From NCBI GenBank assembly GCA_023846275.1, contig CM043868.1, forward strand, positions 15,037,755-15,101,754: a stretch of 64,000 nucleotides of DNA, read 5' to 3'. The first letter of the stretch is position 1, and the number at the start of each line of letters is the position of its first letter. A program made the translations under genes and the position numbers. Shown one piece after another: positions 36,201 to 51,200 of this stretch. Origin of the DNA: Vanilla planifolia. Lineage: Eukaryota > Streptophyta > Magnoliopsida > Asparagales > Orchidaceae. The notes beneath the pieces were generated by a model. That model saw nothing but the letters and a program-made list of their open reading frames with translations, was not told the origin of the DNA and did not search any database.

Positions 36201-39200
36201 ATGAATACAAATAATTGAATTGCAAAAGTAATATGATAATCTTAAGGAAGAAAACACATCACTAATTGAAAAGTTAAAAGACAACATTTTTACAATTACA
36301 AGTTTGCATAAATCAATGTAGAAAGTGATTCAATTCTATTTGAGCATATTTTATTTATTGATTCTTTAAAATCTGAAAATGAGTTGCTCAAGACTAAAAT
36401 ATTGAGTTGAAAAAGAACTTAACAAGGTTTTCCATGATTGAGAAGGGACTAGAGCAACTCAAAGCAATGTTTTGTGCTTGTTCTCATGCACATTCTATTA
36501 TTATACCTCATTGCCATAAAAAATGTAAAATGAAGAGTTCATATATACACATGCATGACAAAACTCACTTGGCTTCCATGCATATATCTCATGCCTTTGT
36601 ATCAACCAATGTTGTATGTAATTATTGTTGTATGAAAAAAAATTTTTCTTTTGAATGTTCACTTAGAAAATCCATTGCAATCAATAAGAATACCTATATA
36701 TGGATACCTAAGAGGAATCCTTCCATATTGTGGAGAACTTGCTAAATCTTTTTCATCTCACTCTACCACATTTTGTGAAGCCAAGATGACTTGGATTTCT
36801 AAAGTTAGAGTTTAGATAGGTGTGAAGATGTCTCTCCATTAAGAGGACTTAATGAAGACAAACATTAACTTGTAAGCTTTGCTTGTAATTCAATTAACAA
36901 AATTTAGTATTGTTGGAACAAGAAACTGTAGTCCTTAGCTCTTGTTAAAATTATAATATTACATCATAAATCTTTGACTTGAGCTGAACTAATAATATAT
37001 TTACATATGGAGTATTTGTCATGAGGAAGATGTGACAAATAACATTTCACTTGAACAAGTTGGAACATATAGGAAAGCATAGATCAAGGTTCTTCTCTTT
37101 AGAATACTTGCCTTCGATCAAACCATTTGGCCCAATTGTGAGAATACTTCCTTTGACTGGACAGAAATAAACAAATTGATATGTAATTCATTCAAGAATA
37201 GCCATTTTCAAGAAGTTAAGTTTCTCACTCAATAACCTTAGTTGGTATAACACTTCTTGAGATGCACAATCATGTTGAATGGCAACCAATGACGTATTAC
37301 TCCTTAGCTATCACTTGCCATTACCATTGCTTAAAAGGAGAATCTTTTGACATCACAGACACTATATTTAGATTGATGAAGAAGACCTTAATGATTAAAA
37401 ATCTAAATTATAAGAAGAAAATCAATCTAAGTTATGGACATATGATTGCACCAATCATTACCTACAATTATAGAATTAGGCCTAATGATATAGATTGCAT
37501 CTCAAGAGCCATTAAGAATACAAATATGAAAAAATGCAATATTTTTTTAAACACATTCTAGGTGGTGAATCCCCAACACATCAGGATCAACTTGCTATTG
37601 AGCTCTATGATGCATCTCGACCTTCTTGTGCAGCTAACTCTCAACATGAACCACACCAACCTTCTACTTCCATGGCAGGAGTTTCAACTACAAGTGCTTC
37701 AAGTGATATTCTACTTTCAAGGATAAATACTTTGGAGTCTCTCATGAATGCATGCCCAATTTGAGAGATTTAGTGATTCTCTATTCTAGAGAGATAAATT
37801 CACAGAAAATTTGATATTCTTTCTAGCTCAATTTCTGCTTTGACCAGCAAAATGGACAATTTAACCGAGAAAGATTGAGAAAAACTTTTTGAATATGTGC
37901 TGTAATAATTACTTTTGACTGTTTTCACTAGGTGATATAATTAGTTATGTTTTACTTGCTGTTTATACTACTAATTATGTCATGTTGGTTTATTTAATCA
38001 TGGTTGATGTCTCTTCTGTTGCATAACTATTGATTGAATACAAAATCAGGAAGATATCATGCCAGAATCCAGCAATCCAGGGGGAGCCAACTGGAGTTGT
38101 GCTATAACATAGATTTGTTTGCTTGTTCAATACACTTGTGCAGGAGGGAGTTATTGTTGGATGTAGGTTCTATGCAATGTTGTTTAATATTATAACTACA
38201 TGTTCTTTACTATAATGCAAGTTAAGTTGGTTTTCTGTGCTTAATTAAAAGCTAATTATATTGTAAAACTAAAATGTTTGTATTGTCATACTTATATGAC
38301 TAAATGTTGGGTTTTATACTATCATATTTATACATTCCTTGATTTCGTATCATACGATACTGTATTGCTTGTATTGATATTTGCTCTTATGCATTTGACC
38401 TGATCATTTTATACGATTCTCAGCCTGCTTTTGTGCGCATTTATACTTCTTTCAAGTTTATTTTCTCTCTTATTTGATCATATCATATGACATTATAAGA
38501 TCATACTATACAATCAACCTCTTCTTTTCTTACCCTATCGAATTGCTCCTATGCACAATAATAATGCATCATACACTTTATCATACTTGTATGTTATCTT
38601 AATTTTTCTTGTAAAATATAATCTCATATAATGAACTGTTTACTTAATTGATTCGACGTCATAGAATCACACTGTGCGACATATTGTACCTTAAAATCTT
38701 AAAACATCTATAGAAAATTTCAAAAAAATTTACAAAAATTTTTAAAATACATTTTAGATCAAAATCATTGTTTTATAACTCCTCATTCCATAAAATCATT
38801 AATCATTTTGTTCTTTTTTTCAACATCCTATAGATTGAATTTATTAAAAATTTCTTGCTCTTACTTTTAGAATGTTATAAATGATGAACTTAATCAACAT
38901 TGAAATTGTGTTGACACAAGCATAGTTCTAAATCTGCCTATATATCGTACAATACAATGTCCCTTATTGTACTTGTACGATTAGTTTTCCCTGTTGTGTC
39001 ATAAGTCATAATTAAAATTTGTATGTCGTACAGTTACAATGTTCTTACCATGCTAGTATGACACCTTGTTTATTCTATATCGTCCTGGTCATACTAATAC
39101 TAGTCTTAGGCTTGTTTTATTAAGCTCTACATTTTAGGCATTGTATTGGTATGATAGCTTCATCATACATATTCAATAAGTATATTAACTAAATTTGAGA

Positions 39201-42200
39201 AGAATCTTGTTATACAAGGGATTGGTCCTCTACGAAAGACTTGCATTCAGGTGAAAAAAGCCTTCAACTACATTGTACAAATACGAACCAAGTTTCGTAC
39301 TTGTATGTCCTTTCTAATTATCCCAAACACAAGTTAATAGCTCAATCAAGATAGATCGTACAATTATGCTTTATTCCACGTACTATTATAATAGGTATAT
39401 GATAGAGGGATTTTGACTTCAAACATATACGATGTTATCATCGCACATGCACGAAGTACTTTAATCAACTTAGTTGTCACTGAATAAACCTTTTTATATT
39501 GTTATGATATGCATCGGATAAGAAATTCTTGAGAGTATTACAAAAATTATTGTATATATACGATTTAGTTATTAGATATGTACGATCCATTCATGTAGTA
39601 AAAAACATAACATACAACTGTATCAAAGTTGTACGATCCTTATGGTTGCCTTGTACGATGTCTTAACAACTATAACAATATGCATTGAGTGGTCGTCGTA
39701 GAGTACAATACAGTTTATCATACTTGTATTAAATAAATCAATAGGTTATCGAGCAAATCATTACGGGTGATCAATTGGAAGTGAAAAATGAATCTATAAG
39801 CCATTGGCTATGCTTAATAATGAAGTCTTCTTTTTCTTATTGCAGTATTTAGTGGTTCCCTAGTTTCATTCTTTCAGATATTACATCTAGCTTTTTATAT
39901 TGATTGGTAATATCCTTCCATAGCATTTAGATCTTGTATAATATGATTTATCCAAGTGAGTGATATAGTTTCTTATAAGCTTGATTTGTTTATGTGTTGT
40001 AATAAATTGTTTTTGTTTTTCTCTAGTAAGGTATTATTACTATTGACTTTGTCAAAGAGAGTGATGTTATAAGGTTTACCTCTACCGACTGTGGCGAAGG
40101 AAGTTGTTGGTTAGTGGAAGCTTAGTTAAATTAATTGGGGTTTGATGTAGGCACGTGTTTGGCTGAATAACCTAATATCTCATGTGCTTGCCTTTTGGTT
40201 ACTTGTTGATCTTGTTATTTCATAATAATTGTTGAAGCTACAAAGGTTTTTAAAAACTAAATAACTCTTTTTAAAACTTGATTAAAGAGCAATTAAGATT
40301 AAGAAATGAGTGTAGATGCAAAATATTCGGTATTATTAACTTGTCTTGTTATTAAAGGTTACATAATTTATCCTCCCTCTTAAGGATATTACCCTCCTAT
40401 ATTATCTACACGTTTTCACATGATCATGATCAAATTATTGGTAGTTTAATTTATCTTATGAATTGCACTAAACTTGTTATTAGATGTGTTATGCACAAAT
40501 TAAGTAGATATGCATTTAGCAATAATGAAAAACATTGACAGGTTTTAATGATAAATAAATCTCTAATTCAAATAAAATAAAGTCCACTAATGGTAATACA
40601 TTCACCTTAAATAGAGAGGTATAATTGCTTGAAAATCTTGTAATCTAACTTACATATGAGATCATAGAGTTTGAGTTTATTGCCTTCGAAATAGAATCTA
40701 AGATTAAATGGGTTAAAAATCTTTTGGCAAATATTTTGTTGTAAAGAAGTTAGTGCTACCAATATGTATATGTTATGATTGTCATGCTATGATAGTTAAT
40801 GCAAATATTAAATCATATAATGAGAAGAAGACATTCTTCTACAACATAACATTGTTAAGAAGCTGCTATATAACCGGATGATTATCCTAAAGTTTGTTAG
40901 AGCACAGATGGATATCGCAAATCCTCAAACAACATCAAATAGAAATCTAATGGATAATGCATAGAGTGGAATGACACTTATTCATTGTACAAGAGTTAGC
41001 ACAGACAGTAAACCAGCATATACGAATGGCGATCTCAAGTACCAAGTTCATATAAGTAATAACAAGTTTTTAGTTGATTTGTTGGAATACTATCCTTTAT
41101 TTATAATTTGTGAGTCGTCCCTTATGTGTAAAATAACGAAACAACAATGAGAAGGTTGAATAATATCTATTCTTAATGATCTCCATAGTTTTATGAAAGT
41201 ATGATATATTTAGTTGAAATACACAATTGATGGAGTTACCTATGCATGTGTGAAAGTGGGGCAGCCTCTTAAGTGAATTTGAGATAATTCTTTAGAATAC
41301 TCATAAATAGGTGATGACATGAGACCAGAATGTATCAAATCATATCTTCCAACCTATTTGAATGTCATGATATGGGTGATAAGGGAAAGTTTCACATTAA
41401 AGAAATGAAGTTTATAGAAACAAGGTTTCACAAAGTTCCTATTTCTAAAAGCTTATTTATTCTATGGATTATTTCATAATGCAAAAGATACCAGTATTTA
41501 GGCAACATAATTTGTATGTAACTTTCTTGTTCTCTTAATATATATACACTTATCTTTGAAATGTGGGGATTGTAGAAATTTTATGAAAAAAAATATATTC
41601 AAAGATAAGCCAAATAGGGTTTTTGTCCTTCTATTTAATATTTTGTCTAAATTCGTGGAGAAAAACAGGCTTTAGGTATTTATATGGGTCTCAACGCTAA
41701 GCCATTTTGATAACTTTAGAATAGCAGTTGTATTTGTGCACAAGATGGAACAAATGAATTCTATGCTTAAGTATTACCCCCCAAACATGCACATCATTAG
41801 CTTATTGTTTTGTTGAATTTGTTTTATTATTATTCATTATGTAAATTAAGCATCTTAATAACCTTATATGAATTGTTGCCTTATTTGTGTGGCAATAATT
41901 GGAAGGTGGCTTACAATTGAAATATTGCATTCTTTAGATCTCTAATATCTATTTCTCTCCCATCATACTTCTATATACCCTTTATTTGTCCTACATTTTA
42001 CCCTTTTTAGCTTTTCACTTTTTCATTGTGCACACCCTTCAAGTTGGATATCAAAGAGCCTTGTCCCAAGTAAGAGGCATCATTGTACTCTGGAAGGACC
42101 TCTTCACTGAGATATTATCTCTGAGAAATGAAAATAGTTCTTAATGTCAATACTTTGCATGCCTCAACAACAAATTTTTCTTTACTACGTTTGCCTTTAT

Positions 42201-45200
42201 ACATCAGTATTCCAACAAACCTAAATCCAATATTTACAATACACTCAAGGAAACGAGAAGTCTTAAATTTACATTCAGCATAATATGTGCAAAGATATCA
42301 GCTTATGATTGCACAAGAATAGCTGGTAATATACACAAAAGAGTAACAAAAGCTAAATATGTAGACAAAAATATTATTGAAGAAAATCAAAATGGCATGG
42401 TTAAAGATTTTTCATTAAAAGACCAAAAGTAATTAATCATGACAAAACAAATCACACTGATAAAGAAGCCATATAGTATTAAAACTACTAAGTTATTGAC
42501 AACTAACTTTAAACAAAACGCTTCCCTTGAAAGGTAAAATGTTGCAATTTTATTAAGGCTACACTTAGTTATTTCAATGCAAAACAAAATTGCATCATTT
42601 TGCATACCTGACATGCCTTCTGCAAAGAAGAATGGGTTTGATCAGAAGCATATACGGTGAGTTTATTTAAAGCTTCCTTTCCAACCTTCCTTAGTACTTT
42701 GTCACGAGCAGCCAACACAGCAACAAGAACAGCCTCACTAGCAGTACCTTGAATTACTCCACCACCAAATCCTGCAAGAAATTCCACCATAATCTGAAGT
42801 TAACATCAAGGTACAAGACACATCATGCATAACCAAGAGATTTTAAATGATAGCCATGAAATCCCTATCAAATGAGCAATTTCGAATTCAGACTGCCTTC
42901 TCACATCTCGCTTTCTTCGCAGCTGGAGTCCTGTTTTTGAACATTTGAAGTTTGCATCCTGCTGCCAACTTAAGACCAAAGCACATTGAAGTTTGCATCT
43001 CTTATTTCTGCCCCTTTTAGGTTGTCGATCACATGTGGTAAACATAGCCACCTAGCAATATCAATCTTTTGCAACTTTTTTGTTTCTACCACAAAAGCAT
43101 AACCATCTAAACTACAGATCCCTTCCTATAACTATGACTTCTTTTTTCTGATATCAGGCCAAACTTGATGCTTGCTAAAGTGAAAGCTCTTCAAAGATAC
43201 TGAATATCCATTTTGAAATTGTACTTTTTCGCTATGAAAATGGAGAAGAACCAAAGCATTCTACATTGAGAGTAGCCACTTCAACTATCTGAATTTTATC
43301 ATTCAAGTGCAACTAGCTAGGAAAGCTCTCGTTATGTTTGATTTAATATTAAAAGCAATTTTTTTGTTTATACCACAAAAGCAAAACCATAGAAACATCC
43401 GTCAACAAAACTGCCTGCCAAAAAAAGTTCATTTTAATGAACATCTTTTTATAGAAACTTTTTAAAAGCCCCTTTTCTAAACTGCCACAGAGCGTTAATT
43501 GTCTTGTGTGGTATGTCTACCCTTTCTTGGCAACCTCAATTTATTGGTTAGTCCCCACCTTGTAATGAGACAAAAACATAAATATGAATGAGTGCCTCAA
43601 CATAATGAAGTAACTATGAGTTGTGGGTGTGCCACAGATCCCAAGGGAACTAAGTAGAAAATTTACTGCTAATACAACAACATGATTTAATCCTATTATG
43701 CCAGTTGGCTACATGTATCTTCTGATGTCATTGAATACTATCCATTAAATTTATTCATATCTAAGTATTCTAACAGGGTCTTGTCATATGTTTTTTGGTC
43801 TATCTCATCCTTTATTTATATAGGACAAGTTCCAACAACTTGTGTGACCTAGCAAGACTATAAAGAGCCCGATGTTCAACATGGGCAAACTATCAAAGTT
43901 GACTCATTAAGCATATGTTTATCAGTGTTATTCAAAGTTTCTCCCAAATGCATGAATTTTTAATCACGTCTTTTCAAATATAACCATCCATTAATCATCT
44001 CTTGTATGCTCTTTTTATTTTAGGTTTAGATTTTTGGCATTCCATAGTTTGTTAGTCTTATTAGAGTCCCATAAAACTTCTTTTAATCTTAAGTGAGTTG
44101 TTTTTATCATGCAAATGTTTCCTCCAACTTGCTTGAATCCTCTAACTGGAATTTCCATCAATTTCACTATTATTTTAGACTATAGACCAAAGATAACCAA
44201 ATCACGCATTTCTCAATATTTCGGGATGACTATAGGCCAAAGATAACAAATTCTCACATTATTCAATGTTATATAATCCTTAATAATAATGTTTATGTCA
44301 TTTGCACTCTTAGATTGACTTAACTTGCTTCTATATACTTGATTTTGGATCTAGTAAGTTAATATTCCTTGAACTTCAAAATACATACCATAAAGGACTT
44401 CGATATATAGTGTTAAATCCTTACTTAACTAAGGTCTTCTAAAGTACTTCTCTTTGTACCTTGTCATATGCTTTCTTGAGATAAAAAATAATTAGGTGAA
44501 GGTCCTTTTTTCTTACCATAAACTTCCCTTTTGAATCATTTAGGAAGTGTATTGCTTTAATAGCCTTCTAATACAAACCAAAATGATTCTAAAATATATT
44601 GATATTACAATGTAATATTGTTAATCACTCTCCAATAGCAATGTAATAATATTCCATACCTTCATTATCACCTATCAAGTAGCTTCTATAGATTACATTA
44701 GATTACTAAAGCGTTAAATTACTTTTTTTAGTATTTTGAAAACTTCATATGCATTTCAACAATAATCATGACGCTTAGGCATTTGTGGGCATGTATTTGG
44801 TCACGCATCTTACACTATTGTTTCGGATCTGGCTATTCAAATGTATTTGGGAATTCGTTGAGTATCATGTATGTCTGAGCTTACATCTACCAAGGTCGAT
44901 GGGGAACACTAGAGATTAATCATTCTTGGAGAAAGCCAACCCAAGACAATTCCATGAATATCCAAAGGCTTCTATAGTGATCTAGGCAATTCATAACATG
45001 CTGTGATCATTTCCAAAATTTTGCATATCATTTTTGCTTTCACTCTATAGTGTATATTTTATCTTAGTTATACCATATTTGATAGTTGTAACTAGTGTTA
45101 GTCACAGGCTAATGTGTTTAGTAGTTAGTTGCATTAGGACTAGGTGTATTTGGGCAATTCTACATATTTAGCACTGCACAACTTTTCATTGGGTTCTTTC

Positions 45201-48200
45201 AAATGTCCACGTTATGTCCTAATCAGTTTGAGCTTGTATTGGTATGTTATGTGGTGTTTCCCCTAGCCATTGACTTAAGTTTGTCTCAAACAATCTTGGA
45301 TTGTCTCATACAATTTGATGAGAAGGTAATTGTCAAATCATTTCAATGCTTTGTGGCTATTAACTACTGAGGATTATCCCAAACAGGTAGCTTCTATGCT
45401 TTTCTACATATTGTTGATGCCTAGGATGCCCTACATTGTCAAGCACCAAACTAACTCATGGAGAATTAATCATAGTTAAACCACTTAGAAGAGACATTAA
45501 CAAACGACCACTATTTATAAAAAAAATAAACTAGCATATGCATAAGATATATTATAAAAACAATATAAACAGCTTATATGAGATAAACGCCAAATATGAT
45601 AGGTACTAAATAATCTACTAGCAAAATATACAACAAGAACAACTATGATCCAACACTTTCATTGCTCTCAACAGCACCTCTACAACTTCATACTATTGCC
45701 TTGATCTCTCCCTCAATGTGGTGCATGTGAATGAGATGAAATATATAATATTGTGCAAGCCAACTATTGATTCTATAGACGATATCTTTAAAAAGTAATT
45801 ACTATTGCAAATTTGAAGAAGATAAAACATATCACGTGAATCATGTTGTATTACAAAAGTTATAATGATGAACACAACAAAACAACTATGCCATAAATGA
45901 GATACTACACATGCTCAAAAGATGATTTACTTTTGATGTTTGTACTTACAATTTCTTTATAGTAGAACCTTTTTTACACATTGTAATTGCTACACCTTTT
46001 CCAAAAATTCACTAAGAGTATGCTTCTCCACCCAACAACACACGTTATATCACAAAAATTGAATCTCATTGGTCCACTAGGGCACCCCAATGGCACATAA
46101 CCAATGACATATATAACATCATATAAAGTCCATTATGCTTATCCTCCCAATTATACAAGAGAAATCAATTATCTAGATCATATGAGATGATATCTTCATC
46201 CACCAAATCACATCTTAAAAGCTTGAGCTAGAATAAAATCATAGAAAAAACAAATCATACTCATATAATTCTCATATCTTGTCTCATAATAATATATGAT
46301 ATTTGTTTTTGCACAACTTTTCTTTTGTAACATAATTTTGCTTTAATGTATCTCTGTCAACAAAATATAATGTCACATTTATCAACGTATAAGACTTTGT
46401 GATCATAATAACCAACAATAACAAGTGTCCACAATAAATCCTAGTACATTTGGATTTTTATAAGCATAACATAAGCACCTACATAGTAACAAAACCAACA
46501 ATAAAGTATTGAATTAGAATCACCTATTTTAAATCTCAATTGAATCTTCCCTTTTATCAAATTGACTTAGAAATATTTTATTTAATTATTAAAATTTTCC
46601 TACTTTATTTACCTTCTAAAATATCACAATTCTCTTTTAAAATAATTCCTCATTCTAATTTTTCTTAAATTTATCATTCCTAAAATTTACTTTTGAATCA
46701 AACTATCTGATTCAATTAATTAAAACATCAAATTTACTAATTAGATCGTTCAATTAATTTGATTAGACTATTCAATTGACCTTCCTTTTATCTTTCTTGA
46801 AACACCAACTTTAATTGAACTATCCAATACAATAAATTGAATCATTTTATTATGTCACAAAGAGTTTCAAAACTCTATTGTCATCAAAAGTAAAAGTTTT
46901 TCCCAACTTTTGATTTTAACAAAACTACTTAAAACCAAAAGGTGATGATATCAAGAATTATTATTTTATTTTTTATATTCTTTTTTTAATTATTTTTTTC
47001 TAAAATTTATAATAATTTCAAATAAACTTTTATTTTAATAAAACTACTTATTGGACTTGACTTGACTTGTGCTTTTCATATATATTTTTACTTTCAAAAT
47101 TTAAAGATCTAAAATTTTCAGCATGGTTCATCACACAATCATATTCATCTCAAACTCAAATATCATCAATTAAAAACATCTATTATAGATAATTAACAAT
47201 TACATAAAAAGAAATTTCTAAGACTTAATGTTCGTTATATGAGAAAGTGTAAGGATAGCCAATCAGAGACTTTTGGGTATTATTCGCTTGTGTATGAAGT
47301 TGGAAAAAAATGAAAAGTCTTTTTTGGTGTGTTTGTACAAAAATTGCAAGTTTATTGATGGTGTGATGCCTTTTTTTCTCACTTTTGGTAGTTAGCATGC
47401 CACCATTCCAATATGCCTCTACTTATGTATCCTCAATGTGTTATGTCAGAATGATTGCCACTTCATTAAATCCATTCCCTTAATCTTCTTCAAGGATGTG
47501 TTGATCTATTGTCCATTCTCTCCTTTTTTCCTGTTTTCCCTAGCAATCATGCTTCAAACATAACGTTACTTTCCTACATAATAATAGAGCTTAGCTAAAA
47601 ACTTGCTTGTTTGGGATTTTCAAAGAACAAGCACTATAAGTAGATGTTTTAAAAGACCAAATCCTAACTATCCATAAATAAGATTTTCTTCCATTTGCTT
47701 AGTGTTTTCCTATTTTATCCCATCAAACCTAGTCCATTTGCTTAGAAACTTCAAGAGTTGTTCAATTACCTCAAATTTTGCAATTTTGGTGTTTTCCATC
47801 TCTTTTCTTATCTTTCATTTTCTTATTTTACCTTAAATTTATGTAAATTCACTATTTTACTCTCATTGATTTTATTTTCTATTTTATTTGCCTTTGTGCA
47901 CGACAACTCCCCATCGCACCAAAACATGAGACCTATCCCTCTTAAGTCACACTGCATTACAGATTTTCAAGCTATGGGTACAATTCTCATATAATTTAAA
48001 CAATTATAAACATCTTCTATATTATTATAAATAATTATTAAAAGTACTTCTACTCCATTCATTTGACATCTTTTTTGTATAATTTAAATAGTAATAAACA
48101 ATATTAATACTTTATAACAAAACTTATTATTCATGTGTTATACTTCTTGTTTTTACAATAAAACTTTTTTGTATCCCTTAAATTCTCTAAGCACACTCTT

Positions 48201-51200
48201 AAATACTTTACAAATACAATTAGTAACATCATCTCATAAAATTTTCTCTGGCCTATATTTTATGGGCATAAATTTAATACTATATTTTTAAATAAATTCT
48301 TATATTCATTCTTAAGTTTTCACCACTTAACAAAAAGACATTGCTTAGACTTATTCTTTCTCCTACAATTTAGAAGCATCTAAAATTGTTATTAATTAAG
48401 TTGTCAAATATTCTATTAGTATGATCTTACAATCTTTATAATATAGATGAACTATTTTCTTTATAAGGAAACAATTAATATTCTTAAAGCTAAACTCTCA
48501 TAACCAAATGTTCTTGTTTTTTAAGGAAATATTAACGAACACCAAAATCATAACCACTACAATAGTCTTTTACTTTTGATTCAACTTGTCATTTAAACCT
48601 CTTCCAAAAAAGTCCTTTCATATGAAGAAATCCTTTTGTATTATCTTAAATAAATCCAAAATATTTATAAACAGTAGCATATTATAACAATCTTTAAAGC
48701 TATGATTCTATTGCTAATTTTCTTAACATTCAATCTATGTCTTAATCTTTCCTATTTTCATCTAAAAATAGCAACACTATTTTTATTTAATTTTCTTAAA
48801 ACCAAAAACATAAATACCAAAGTATTGCTTTCTTTGCTTTCACATCTAATCACTTAGTTTTTGGATCATGCATGGAATATAACTTTTCTTAAGTCATGAT
48901 ATCCACCAATTCCATCAACTTTTCAATGACAATAACAATATTCCAATATCCTACTCAAACTCTAGCATCTTAACAAACTTCTTTTGTTGCATCCATCCAA
49001 GATAGTGTGAGAAAATTTTGATACAAAGCAATTGGGATCAATAAAGTGAGGAAATGTAGAAAGATATGCAAAGTCATTTGAGGACCTAAGAAATAATTCA
49101 AAAAATAGGCTTCTTATAAGGTCACAGACAAGAGGAAAGCAGATTAGAAGGAATAATACACATAAAATGATGACATGGTGATGCAAGATAGATTTCATGA
49201 GGATAACGTTACATTGACCTTATAAATTTTATTCATCTTTCACTTAATTATTATATTTTTACTTTATTATAAATTTTAATAAATTACATATATAAAATAT
49301 TCATAATATTTTTATTTTGATATATTTTATTATTTTTATATTTGTAATCTAATATTTTCAAGTTACGATTCGATATTCAAATTGCAATTCAAATTTATCT
49401 CCACTATTACAGTGATCCTCGTTGTTATCTCCATCACCACTAACAAAATATTAAAATACTGTCTCGACTTTTGCATCACCGGCCACCGTACTACACTCGA
49501 CCAACCGCAAAACCCTTAAGCACTTTACCCTAAACCATTCTCCCTCATTAAACTATAATTTTTAATCGCTGTTCTAGTGACAAACATTTCATAAGAATCC
49601 TAATTTTCCTAATGCCCTGACCTCATGACAATCCTCCTAAATCCCAAATATCATCTCCACCTTAAGGATAGAACTATTGCAACTTTAAACTTCTTCCTAT
49701 ACTTGACCATAAACCCCTTATACACACCTACCTTACCACTTAACCCCTAATCCCTGTCCTCCATTCACCACAAATCCTAGCCAAACCTACCCAAAACTTA
49801 ACACTTTAAGAATTCAAAACTTCAATTCTCGTCTAACCTTGACCCTAATTTCCTTATATTCGAGCCCTCCAAGCAACCACCATAATTTTATTCCACCATA
49901 CTACCACCACCAAGCATTTTCAATGCCACATGGGTTGAATTACAAAGCTATGGTAAATATAATGGAGCAAAAGATTAAAATTTAGAAATCAAGACAGATT
50001 TCTCTCAAAGTTGGAGTTGTCATAGCACTTAGACAAAAACATTATCATAAGAAACATTGAACATCTAAGCTGTATAGAAATAAGAATGATACCACTCCAC
50101 AAAATTTTACCTTAATTGGAGTTGATTTATTGGGATAAAAACTTCAGATAGAAAGGTCAATAAAAAGGGCTATTTGGATGGAATTGTAATGACATTTATG
50201 ATATCAATAACTTAAAAAACCTATCAAATTTGTTAGAATATGGTTATAATCTCATGATAAATAAGATCTCCACTAGAAACATTTTTCGTTTTATAGATTT
50301 TATAATAGTATAACCTAGAATTGAGATGGAACCAAGATTTGTTTGAAAATGGAAAGCTAAATATCAACAAAAAAGAGATATGAATCATAAAAATCTTAAT
50401 TTTAAATGTAAAAAATAAAACAACAAAAGTATTTTGCGATGCTCGATTGCTATTGATTTTAGAATGTTAAATTAAAAACTTTTATTAACTTTAAAATCCT
50501 TTTGTGCAAAAAATATAATAAAAATAATAATAAAAGATTTTTTGATTATTTGACTCAAAACTAAATTTATATCCCAAAATGTTCGTAAACACTAACAAAT
50601 GTCTTTCGTAGATGTGGATAAATAAAACTTTAGACACTAACCCAAAAGAACCCACAAATACTAAGTCATAGGATCTTTCAAAATATTAACGCAAATTAGC
50701 CTAAACTCTACGTTAAAATAACCTAAAACTACTAAAACAATGGACCTTACCATGGTGACCAAAAGATTGATAAAAGAACTAAAAATAAAATCTCAATAAT
50801 AAGACAAAGGAACAAAATAAAGATTACAAATACCAAATATTAACCCAACAATAGAATTAAAAGGAACAATAAATTGGTGTTAAAATAATCTAACAAAAAA
50901 TATTTAACTTAGCTCAATACAATATTAGCTTGAAAGACTAAAAAAGAATAAAGAATATTTCTTGTTAGTATAGCCTTGCTTTTCTTAAATAAAGATGATA
51001 ATCTTCAAGAGTAAAAATTTTTAAATGATATGCACATATTCATTAACTGTTATATTATGTTTGGATACTTTGTTTAGGTTTTTAGAATGGTTTTCAATGA
51101 CTCCAAACATTCCCTACAACTTTCTAATGACTGTACATTCCAAATTTTAGCTAAACTAATCATTACAAAAAAAATTAAATGTACCATACATATTAATGAC

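Larger units (their letters stand above)
33898..40410 (+). mobile_element. Decayed LTR retrotransposon (Ty1/copia-type gag) in AAS intron 5
   Basis: Two diverged direct repeats (LTRs) flank a 3.3-kb interior with a tRNA-iMet-like primer site, a gag relic and polypurine tracts, all in plus orientation and so antisense to AAS. RT, RNase H and integrase motifs are missing, so it is non-autonomous or internally deleted. Many stops and transition-type changes show age. Target duplications could not be identified. Confidence 0.85.

Noticed and set aside
49490..49760. CCCTAA-like words suggesting interstitial telomere repeat
   Set aside because: Words such as CCCTAAACC and CCCCTAATCCC are scattered and not in tandem register.
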